NCBI GenBank assembly: GCA_947627585.1
Contig: CANQWP010000045.1
Coordinates: 1-6,375, forward strand
Origin: an uncultured Clostridia bacterium
GTDB lineage: Bacteria > Bacillota > Clostridia > Christensenellales > UBA1242
Direction of reading: 5' to 3'
Length of the DNA stretch: 6,375 bases
The first letter of the stretch is position 1; the number at the start of each line of letters is the position of its first letter. The notes beneath the pieces are model-generated. The model searched no databases, was not told the DNA's origin, and saw nothing but the letters and a program-made list of their open reading frames with translations. A program made the position numbers and the translations under genes. Below are positions 1 through 5,461 of the stretch, in pieces.

Positions 1-1036
1 TTTTGTTTTCGTCCTTGATTTCCACGCCCTCTTTCGCCTCGATGGCTTGGTGGAGGCCGTCATTATATCTTCTGCCCGGCATGAGACGTCCGGTGAACTC
101 ATCGACAATGATGACCTCGCCGTCTTTGACGATGTAGTTTTCGTTGACAAACATGACAAAGTTGGCTTTGAGGGCGTTGTTGATATAGTGATTCAGTTCC
201 AAATTGTCAATGTCCGAAAGGTTGTCCGTGCCGTAAAAGCGCTCGGCCTTTGCCACGCCGCTTTCGGTGAGGTTGAGAGCCTTGGTCTTTTCGTCCATTT
301 CCCAATCTTCTTTTTTGAGGGTCTTGGCGAACTTTTGCGCTTTGACATAGTTATCGCTCGACTTCATTCCGCGTCCGGAGATAATAAGTGGCGTGCGCGC
401 CTCATCAATCAAAATGCTGTCCACTTCATCGACGATGGCAAAGTTGTGTCCGCGCTGAACTTTTTGGTCTTTGAGCACGGCCATGTTGTCACGCAAATAG
501 TCAAAGCCAAGTTCGTTGTTTGTGCAATAGGTGATGTCGCACGCATATGCTGCCTTTTTGGAGCGTTCGTCCATGCCGGAAACAATCACCCCGACCGTCA
601 ATCCAAGAAATTTATAGACCTTTCCCATCCATTCCGCGTCGCGCTTGGCCAAATATTCATTCACGGTCACAACATGCACCCCAAGCCCAGTGAGCGCGTT
701 GAGATATGCCGGCAAAGTTGCCACAAGCGTTTTTCCTTCACCGGTCGCCATTTCGGCAATACGCCCTTGATGCAGCGCAATTCCGCCCAAGATTTGAACA
801 TAAAAATGCCTCATGTTCAAAACACGATCAGCCGCCTCGCGAACAACGGCATATGCCTCTGGCAAAAGGTCGTTCAGCCCCTCGCCGGCTGCATATCTTT
901 TTTTGAAGTCCTCGGTGCAATTTTTCAGCTCTTCATCACTGAGAGCACGATATTTTTCTTCCAAAGCGACCACACGGTCGGCAATTTTTCTCAACTTTTT
1001 GACTTGCGAATTGTTTTCATTTCCAAAAAGTCCCAT
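1..1036 (-). CDS. secA: SecA preprotein translocase ATPase, N-terminal part (runs off the left edge)
   Basis: This is the ATP-driven motor that pushes unfolded preproteins through the SecYEG channel at the cytoplasmic membrane. I translated 345 codons; the C-terminal half lies outside the window. The start MGLFGNEN is preceded by AAGGAG six bases upstream. Visible elements are the MRHFYVQILGG region (residues 75-85), the Walker A motif MATGEGKT (96-103), VHVVTVNEYLAKRDAEWMG (120-138), TYCTNNELGFDYLRDNM (169-185) and Walker B IVDEVDS (201-207), which continues into ILIDEARTPLIISG. The preprotein cross-linking domain follows from about residue 220 to 305, and nucleotide-binding domain 1 then resumes at IIVDEFTGRLMPGRRYNDG and GLHQAIEAKEG. 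The cross-linking domain is short, as in Gram-positive SecA rather than the longer E. coli form. No frameshift or missing catalytic residue is seen. It is divergent from the large unknown gene. Identification is secure; the exact lineage is not. Confidence 0.98.
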   Translation of the reverse strand, partial: MGLFGNENNSQVKKLRKIADRVVALEEKYRALSDEELKNCTEDFKKRYAAGEGLNDLLPEAYAVVREAADRVLNMRHFYVQILGGIALHQGRIAEMATGEGKTLVATLPAYLNALTGLGVHVVTVNEYLAKRDAEWMGKVYKFLGLTVGVIVSGMDERSKKAAYACDITYCTNNELGFDYLRDNMAVLKDQKVQRGHNFAIVDEVDSILIDEARTPLIISGRGMKSSDNYVKAQKFAKTLKKEDWEMDEKTKALNLTESGVAKAERFYGTDNLSDIDNLELNHYINNALKANFVMFVNENYIVKDGEVIIVDEFTGRLMPGRRYNDGLHQAIEAKEGVEIKDENK

Positions 1037-1042
1037 TTCTTT

Positions 1043-1048
1043 CTCCTT
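1043..1048 (-). promoter_or_regulatory. Ribosome binding site of secA
   Basis: The minus strand reads AAGGAG here, leaving six bases before the ATG at 1036-1034. This supports that ATG as the secA start. It also agrees with the conserved short SecA N-terminus MGLFG followed by a basic helix. Confidence 0.85.
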
Positions 1049-1098
1049 AAAATAGATGCATTCGAATCATTCTTCTTTCGCGAGCAAATCTCTCAACC

Positions 1099-1274
1099 TG
1101 TCATCTTGACGGGAGCTACGCGACCGGAAGGATCTCCGCTGGCCAAAGAATTTTCTTTTTTGAGTACTCGGCTTGTTGAAATTCTTCATTCCGCTGTGCT
1201 TCATTCAGAATGACAACCGGATTTTCATCATCTTCTCGTTCCATTCTCACTTCGCTCGAAATGACATCATGTCA
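1099..1274. repeat. Three-armed interspersed repeat (TGTCAT-type, REP/MITE-like)
   Basis: Three diverged copies of one arm are visible. Arm A is on the plus strand from 1099, beginning TGTCATCTTGAC and continuing into GGAAGGATCTC. Arm B is on the minus strand from 1215 downward, beginning TGTCATTCTGAATGAAG and containing GAATGAAGAATTTC. Arm C is on the minus strand from 1266 downward, beginning TGTCATTTCGAGCGAAGTG. A and B face each other, giving a 117-bp element (1099-1215) with imperfect terminal inverted repeats. B and C are direct copies about 51 bp apart. A perfect short palindrome, TGACAT-C-ATGTCA, closes the right end (1262-1274). Arms of the form TGTCATTCTGAGCGAAG...GAAGAATC recur as intergenic repeats in several bacterial genomes, from general recollection. 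No open reading frame or transposase is present, so this would be a non-autonomous repeat. Its copy number in this genome cannot be seen here. Confidence 0.72.
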
Positions 1275-1286
1275 ATGATTTTTTCC

Positions 1287-1315
1287 ATAATAGCAAAAAA
1301 CAAGAAAAAAAACAA
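1287..1315 (-). promoter_or_regulatory. Candidate secA promoter (extended -10)
   Basis: On the minus strand, TTGTTT (1315-1310) is followed by a 17-base spacer and TATTAT (1292-1287). A TGC directly before the -10 hexamer matches the extended -10 TGn. The -35 box matches consensus only in TTG, and the spacer is T-rich, so the call relies mainly on the -10 region and exact spacing. I found no better minus-strand promoter between the repeat and secA. If it is used, transcription would start near 1280, giving a leader of about 245 nt that includes the whole three-armed repeat. Confidence 0.45.
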
Positions 1316-1395
1316 GTTTTTCTTCGAAAAAAGTGCAAAAAAGATATAAAAACTGCTGTTTTTGAAAAAATAATTTCAAAATACTACAAAAAAAA
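1295..1395. other. Phased A-tract region between divergent promoters (predicted curved DNA)
   Basis: Runs of five or more A or T occur at 1295-1300, 1305-1312, 1317-1321 (T), 1327-1332, 1337-1342, 1348-1352 and 1359-1363 (T). Their centres are about 1297.5, 1308.5, 1319, 1329.5, 1339.5, 1350 and 1361, close to one helical turn apart each time. Further A runs at 1365-1370 and 1388-1395 are out of this register. Phased A-tracts are known to bend DNA. Just upstream of a promoter such DNA can also act as an UP-like element or attract nucleoid proteins. No open reading frame or RNA gene is visible in this stretch. Confidence 0.5.
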
Positions 1396-1412
1396 TTATT
1401 TCCCGACATTTA

Positions 1413-1441
1413 TTGACATCAAGCCAAAAATGTGATATAAT
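1413..1441 (+). promoter_or_regulatory. Consensus sigma-A promoter of the large unknown gene
   Basis: TTGACA (1413-1418) and TATAAT (1436-1441) are both perfect hexamers, separated by exactly 17 bases. A TGA directly before the -10 box supplies an extended -10 TGn. Transcription should begin near 1448, giving a leader of only about 20 nt. Such a complete match predicts a strong housekeeping-sigma promoter, unless it is held down by a repressor at the overlapping inverted repeat. Confidence 0.88.
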
Positions 1442-1452
1442 AAGTTATATCA
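1433..1452. promoter_or_regulatory. Inverted repeat overlapping the -10 box (candidate operator)
   Basis: TGATATAA (1433-1440) and TTATATCA (1445-1452) are perfect 8-bp inverted copies separated by TAAG. The repeat covers the -10 box and the predicted transcription start, a usual place for a repressor site. It is AT-rich, so chance is possible, but the two G:C pairs in the arms also match. No regulator is identified in the window. Confidence 0.4.
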
Positions 1453-1459
1453 ATCAATT

Positions 1460-1464
1460 GGAGG
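1460..1464 (+). promoter_or_regulatory. Ribosome binding site of the large unknown gene
   Basis: GGAGG lies four bases before the ATG at 1469. The spacing is a little short, but the core match is complete and it fixes the start codon. The nearest in-frame alternatives downstream lack such a site. Confidence 0.85.
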
Positions 1465-1468
1465 ATTT

Positions 1469-4400
1469 ATGGCACCTTTATTTAGAAATAACAATAAAAA
1501 ACCTGAAACGCAATCGGAAGAAAATTTAGAGAATTTCTCTTTGGATTCAAATGTAACAAAAGGAACGCCTTCTCCGGTTGAAGAAAAACCTGCCGACCCA
1601 AATTATGTCAAGGATTTGTATAATGAGATCAAAAATCAGCCTAATGAGGACGTTGTAAAAATTGCAAAGGCATATGTGGAAGTTTTTAAGGATGATTTTG
1701 AAAAATTTAAAGAAGGTCAAACTTTTGTTGATGAAGATGCCGCGATTGCTTCTTTCTTTGCACAAGAAAACGGGCAGGCTGTGATCAACGAAGAAGGCAA
1801 ACTTGTTGATCGCCCAAATCCTGATTATTTCGCGCCGAGGCTTGATTTAGCAGACATTTACTCCGATATACAAAATGATCCCGAAAGCGATTTTTCAAAA
1901 AATGTTCGGGCATATGCCGAAGTTTTTCAAGATGATTTTGAAAAATTTAAACAAGGAAAGTCATTCCCAAACGAAGATGTTGCGATCGCTTCTTTCTTTG
2001 CACAAGAAAGCGGACGCGCCATGATCAATGAAGAGGGCGAACTCGTTGATCGCCCAAACCCTGATTATTTTGCTCCAAGGTCTCGAGTGTCTGAATTTTA
2101 TGTTGAAATGCAGGACAACCCGTCCGATACTGCTGTCCAAAATGCAAAAGCATATCCCGAACTTTTCAAAGATGATTTTGAAAAATTTAAACAAGGAAAA
2201 GTTTTCTCAAATGACGATGCTGCAACTGCTTCTTTCTTTATACACGAAAGAAACACTTTGAAAGAATTTCCTGCAAAAATTAACCAGGCTACCCAATATC
2301 GTCTAAGGCAAGAGCGTGAACGCCAGACCCCAGAGGAAACCCCAGCTGCAACAGCACCAGAGACAACTGCTGTGCATGAAGAAGCAACTCCAGCGCAAGA
2401 GGCTACTGCTGTGCATGAAGAAGCACAAACTGCAACAGCACCAGAGACACCCCCTGAGCCAACGCATGAAGAGCCAATTCCAAACCCTGTTCCTGAGGCA
2501 ACACCTGATGAAACCACAAGGACAGAAAGAGTTGATTCCGCCGATTTTGCAACGGACAACTTGAAAACTCAAGGTCGCAAAGGTCAGGAACTGACAATTT
2601 CGGAAGACGGCACAACAGTTTCACAAAGCATTTCGCTTGACAAAGTCGGCTTGACCACTCCTCAAACTTTTTCCGTCACCACAAAAGAAGACTCTTTGCT
2701 TTCTGTCACCCAAGACGGCAAAATGGTGGCTTCTTTCCAAGAAAAAGAAGACGGCTCGATGCAAATGACCGCTTCAAAAGAATTTGTCCAAAAACTTGCC
2801 GAACAAAACCCAGAGCTCAATTTGGGCGAACTTAATGAAAGCGGCGAAAACTATGTTTTCGACATGGCAAATGTCAAACTGACACAAAGCGGAAACATCG
2901 AAGCTGGCGAAGTTCGCGCAAACAACACCGCATTTGCCGTTTTGTTCTCCGCTCTTGGCGCGCAAATTCGTGACGCAGCAGGAAACCGCGCAGCCCAAGC
3001 AAACACCGAAAAGCCTTTTGACATCACCGTTTCGGCAAGATATCTTGCAAAGGCCCTCGCAGAAGAAAATGGCTGCTCAATGGACATGGCAGAACCGCTT
3101 TTCTCTTCAATCATGTTTTCATACACGCAAGCAATGCGAACAAGTTCGGGCAGAATTGGTCCGGTTTCATATCGCCTTGACCCAGTGCAACTTCATTCCG
3201 TTCCAATTCAGCGCAAAAATCAAGCAGAGCAAGAAGATCTCACGATCATGCAGCGTGACGGAAAAAGTTATCTCTATGTTCAAACGCGAAATGTCGACAA
3301 TCGTGTGACCTCGCCGCAATTCTATGAAATAAACAATGTCGCCCTTCAACAAAATGGCGACCATTCTGGGCTGTACTTTGGGCTCAAATCTCGTTCTCAA
3401 ATGTCAGACATTTTGGCAGAACTTGACTTCAGCGAAAACAAAGACTCCTTGACGGCCCTTTCGTCAATTTTGAAACAAGAATTTGAAAATACACAAAATT
3501 TGCAATATGCAAAGCCTCTTGAAAGATTCTCCTTTGAGGGCTTGCCGATTTATGAAATTTCTGCCACACATTACAATGAAATTATAAGTTTCAACAATGT
3601 TCGAAAATTTGAAAGGGCGCTCGGAAAGCAAAAAGCAGCAGAAATTTATGAGCAGCAAGTTCCAGAACAAATCGACCCACAAGCCTTTGTCGCTCCGCAG
3701 CCCGACTCTCAACCTGCTATTGAAGAACGCACACAACCAGAAATTGCTGGCAAAAACCTTGAAGAACAACAAAATCAACAAGCCTTTGTCAATCCGCAGC
3801 CAGAAGTTCAGCCCGCAAATGACCAACAACAATCTCAAGAACAAACTGAAAAGCCTCAAGAAAAGCAAAAACAAAAAAAGCCAAGAAAGAAAAGAGAAAT
3901 AAAACCCGATCTTGAAGTAAGTGACCCAAACAACAACGCATGCAAATCTTGGTGGGCAGTGTTTGCAATTTCGGTTCTTGTATCTTGCATGTTGCCAATG
4001 CTTGGTTGGTCGATGTTTGTCACGGGCGCGCTTGCAGTTGCCTCCCACTTTGTTCACCCTGTTGTTTTGGCACAAAAAGCAGTAAATTGGACTCGTCAAC
4101 GAAGACGCGACAAAAGAGAAAAAGCTGAAATTAAGGAACTTGAAAAAGAATTGCAGAAAATTAACGAACAAGAAAAAGCAAAAGCAAAAATTTCAAAAGC
4201 AGAACAAAAGCAAAAGGCGGCAGAAGAAAAACGTCGCAAAGTTCAAGAAGAAAAACAGGCTTTGTTGCTCAATTCAAAAGCCCAAAAAATTAAGCCAACA
4301 AAACTTCAAAAAGTTCAAGAAGCGTTGGGCAAGAACACAGAGATTTTGGCTCAGAAGAAGGCTGAACTTGAACAAATCAAAAATGATCCAAAGCTCAATC

Positions 4401-5341
4401 TTTTCCAAAAAACATGGAAAGGCAATGCAGTGAAAGAAGTCATTGATGACCTGGAAGTCAAAGGTCAACTTTTGGAAAAAGAGCAAAAAAGGCTTTTGGC
4501 GGCAGAAGAGCGCGTTCAGCTTTCAAAAGGAAACAAAGAAACAAAGAAGTCGATCAAAGAAAGCGAACAAAAGATCTCTCGCCTTACAACAGCAAACAAC
4601 ATGCTGAACACTGTAAATGAAAGAATCGAAAAATTCGAACAAGCAAAACGCAATCTCCCTGATTTGAAACAACTCAACGACATGAAAAACAGATTGGAGA
4701 CATCTCGCCAAAACCACAACGCTGCAGTGAGAGAAAGAGACTTGCTTGACATCAGCATCTTGCGTTCACAAGAAAATCTCACCGCCCAAGAACAAACACA
4801 TCTGACGGAATTGATGAAAAAATATAAGCCTAAAAATATAGCCGTAGTTCCCCCAGAAGATCTTGCAGCACGCAAAGAAGAACTTGCGCTCAAAACAAAC
4901 GCTGTCGAAAGTTCAAAAACAGAATTGGATGGGGCAAGGAAAGCTTTTGATGAAATGAATAAAACCTTGAAAACATATGAGGAGACTTTGAACTTCTATG
5001 GCGGCTCTGACGGACTTCAAGCCTTGAAAAAAGACTATGAAACTGAAGTGTATAAAGTCATGAGAGATCTCACAAATGGTCAAAACACTGACATTCGGGA
5101 CGTCGACAAATTGATTTCTGATTTTAAACAAGAAAAAGCAAATGCTGAAACGAAGTTGAAAGAAGACTCTCAAAGACTTAAAGCTCAAAAAAGGTCTCAA
5201 GACTCTTTGGAGACAATATCTTTGGAAGAAGAAGAGACCCCCCTTCCAGACAATCAACAATCGCCACTTGAACAAAGCCGCAGAAGTGACAATGCAAGAA
5301 AACGTTCAAAAGGTTCTGAGGGAAGAGAAAAAACCGCATAA
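1469..5341 (+). CDS. Unrecognised 1290-residue repeat, membrane-hairpin and coiled-coil protein
   Basis: I do not recognise this protein. It begins MAPLFRNNNKKPET, hydrophilic and with no signal peptide. Residues 45-260 hold three tandem copies of an 80-residue unit carrying AYxExFxDDFEKFKxG and AxASFF. Residues 286-350 are a Pro/Thr/Ala/Glu linker. Residues about 355-730 are mixed, probably folded, with beta-like stretches (376-425, 590-640) and an alpha-rich part (520-560). Residues 731-800 are Gln/Pro-rich with a duplicated AFVxPQP motif. Residues 828-868 are hydrophobic with Pro/Gly near the middle (MLPMLGW), fitting two short membrane helices; basic runs at 801-812 and 876-885 flank them. 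Residues 884-1250 are rich in Lys, Glu and Gln with heptad-like patterns, broken near Pro/Gly at 973, 1121-1129 and 1178-1182. The tail is polar. I infer a membrane-anchored cytoplasmic scaffold. No Walker, protease or sortase motif is seen. Its own promoter and terminator make it monocistronic. Reality as a gene is near certain; function is unknown. Confidence 0.96.
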   Translation: MAPLFRNNNKKPETQSEENLENFSLDSNVTKGTPSPVEEKPADPNYVKDLYNEIKNQPNEDVVKIAKAYVEVFKDDFEKFKEGQTFVDEDAAIASFFAQENGQAVINEEGKLVDRPNPDYFAPRLDLADIYSDIQNDPESDFSKNVRAYAEVFQDDFEKFKQGKSFPNEDVAIASFFAQESGRAMINEEGELVDRPNPDYFAPRSRVSEFYVEMQDNPSDTAVQNAKAYPELFKDDFEKFKQGKVFSNDDAATASFFIHERNTLKEFPAKINQATQYRLRQERERQTPEETPAATAPETTAVHEEATPAQEATAVHEEAQTATAPETPPEPTHEEPIPNPVPEATPDETTRTERVDSADFATDNLKTQGRKGQELTISEDGTTVSQSISLDKVGLTTPQTFSVTTKEDSLLSVTQDGKMVASFQEKEDGSMQMTASKEFVQKLAEQNPELNLGELNESGENYVFDMANVKLTQSGNIEAGEVRANNTAFAVLFSALGAQIRDAAGNRAAQANTEKPFDITVSARYLAKALAEENGCSMDMAEPLFSSIMFSYTQAMRTSSGRIGPVSYRLDPVQLHSVPIQRKNQAEQEDLTIMQRDGKSYLYVQTRNVDNRVTSPQFYEINNVALQQNGDHSGLYFGLKSRSQMSDILAELDFSENKDSLTALSSILKQEFENTQNLQYAKPLERFSFEGLPIYEISATHYNEIISFNNVRKFERALGKQKAAEIYEQQVPEQIDPQAFVAPQPDSQPAIEERTQPEIAGKNLEEQQNQQAFVNPQPEVQPANDQQQSQEQTEKPQEKQKQKKPRKKREIKPDLEVSDPNNNACKSWWAVFAISVLVSCMLPMLGWSMFVTGALAVASHFVHPVVLAQKAVNWTRQRRRDKREKAEIKELEKELQKINEQEKAKAKISKAEQKQKAAEEKRRKVQEEKQALLLNSKAQKIKPTKLQKVQEALGKNTEILAQKKAELEQIKNDPKLNLFQKTWKGNAVKEVIDDLEVKGQLLEKEQKRLLAAEERVQLSKGNKETKKSIKESEQKISRLTTANNMLNTVNERIEKFEQAKRNLPDLKQLNDMKNRLETSRQNHNAAVRERDLLDISILRSQENLTAQEQTHLTELMKKYKPKNIAVVPPEDLAARKEELALKTNAVESSKTELDGARKAFDEMNKTLKTYEETLNFYGGSDGLQALKKDYETEVYKVMRDLTNGQNTDIRDVDKLISDFKQEKANAETKLKEDSQRLKAQKRSQDSLETISLEEEETPLPDNQQSPLEQSRRSDNARKRSKGSEGREKTA
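1601..2248 (+). repeat. Three in-frame tandem repeats, 240-bp period (80 residues)
   Basis: Unit 1 is 1601-1840 (residues 45-124), unit 2 is 1841-2080 (125-204), and unit 3 is 2081-2248 (205-260), which lacks the last 24 residues. Units 1 and 2 share 52 of 80 residues by hand count; units 2 and 3 share 27 of 56. The register is exact, with no insertion or deletion: the DNA for DDFEKFK starts at 1691, 1931 and 2171. Conserved cores are AYxExFxDDFEKFKxG, then D/E-D-x-A-x-ASFF. The tail INEEGxLVDRPNPDYFAPR occurs only in units 1 and 2. Alternating acidic and aromatic positions suggest a small helical unit. I know no named family with this signature. Confidence 0.93.
2345..2450 (+). repeat. Nested short duplications in the Pro/Thr/Glu linker
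   Basis: Two identical DNA segments of about 20 bases at 2346-2365 and 2430-2449 encode ATAPET, 84 bp apart. Between them, two identical 21-base segments at 2366-2386 and 2405-2425 encode TAVHEEA, 39 bp apart. The order is a-b-b-a in direct orientation and in frame. Near-perfect nucleotide identity points to recent slippage or recombination within a disordered linker. Confidence 0.85.
3680..3825 (+). repeat. Duplicated QAFVxPQPxxQPA segment
   Basis: Residues 738-750 and 771-783 are related copies, AFVAPQPDSQPA and AFVNPQPEVQPA. The DNA CAAGCCTTTGTC is identical at 3680-3691 and 3779-3790, a 99-bp (33-residue) offset. The copies sit in the Gln/Pro-rich linker before the membrane segment. They may be a short binding motif or simply an expanding linker. 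Confidence 0.7.
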
Positions 5342-5376
5342 AAGAAGAGCAACCGCTCTTCTTTTTCTTCTCTTTT
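5340..5376 (+). terminator. Intrinsic terminator of the large unknown gene
   Basis: A perfect 11-bp stem is formed by 5340-5350 (AAAAGAAGAGC) and 5355-5365 (GCTCTTCTTTT) around the loop AACC. A T-rich tail follows to 5376, interrupted by a few C. The stem starts inside the TAA stop codon (5339-5341), so there is almost no 3' untranslated region. It separates the large gene from ychF. Confidence 0.88.
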
Positions 5377-5398
5377 GTGCCCAAACTTTTGATTCTGC

Positions 5399-5427
5399 TT
5401 GCTTTTTAAAGAAAAATATTGTATATT
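5399..5427 (+). promoter_or_regulatory. Candidate ychF promoter
   Basis: TTGCTT (5399-5404), a 17-base spacer and TATATT (5422-5427) lie 35 bases before the start codon. Each box has one to two mismatches from consensus. The position after a strong terminator and before a separate gene favours a real promoter. A perfect 14-bp palindrome, TATATTTAAATATA (5422-5435), covers the -10 box and could be an operator or just AT-rich sequence. Confidence 0.55.
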
Positions 5428-5449
5428 TAAATATATTTTCGAATTTAAT

Positions 5450-5453
5450 GGAG
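5450..5453 (+). promoter_or_regulatory. Ribosome binding site of ychF
   Basis: GGAG lies eight bases before the ATG at 5462. It supports this start, which places the G1 loop at residues 7-14, as usual for YchF. Confidence 0.8.
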
Positions 5454-5461
5454 CAAACAAA

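Larger units (their letters stand above)
1037..1468. other. 432-bp divergent intergenic region
   Basis: This stretch has no credible gene. From left to right it holds the secA ribosome binding site, a three-armed interspersed repeat, a candidate secA promoter, a phased A-tract segment, and the consensus promoter of the large gene with its inverted repeat. Base composition changes sharply: the repeat half has mixed composition, and the half from about 1280 to 1440 is strongly A-rich on the plus strand. Confidence 0.8.

Noticed and set aside
47..1213. Long plus-strand open frame of 388 codons
   Set aside because: It lies opposite secA, whose minus-strand translation matches the family over its whole length. 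The plus-strand protein resembles no family and has no ribosome binding site.
1270..1275. Minus-strand TTGACA as a secA -35 box
   Set aside because: No acceptable -10 hexamer lies 16-18 bases downstream on that strand; the sequence there is AAGTGA. The site belongs to the repeat's end palindrome.
1302..1324. Hairpin AAGAAAAA / TTTTTCTT as a terminator
   Set aside because: The stem is almost all A:T with no GC core and sits between divergent promoters, where no transcript would end. The tract spacing explains it better.
1601..2248. Regularly spaced repeats considered as a CRISPR-like array
   Set aside because: The units are 240 bp, in frame, and diverged in a protein-conserving way; no short palindromic repeat with unique spacers exists here.
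3464..4171. Minus-strand open frame of 235 codons, hydrophobic
   Set aside because: Its Phe/Leu-rich protein is the expected complement of the Lys/Glu/Gln-rich coding strand of the large gene.
4121..5220. Resemblance of the coiled-coil region to SMC/Rad50-type ATPases
   Set aside because: No Walker A, signature or Walker B motif flanks the coil, and the coil follows a membrane segment. The likeness is only composition and heptad pattern.
1469..5341. The large gene as a cell-surface adhesin or secreted effector
   Set aside because: There is no signal peptide, sortase motif or secretion tag, and the hydrophobic segment is central with basic flanks on both sides.
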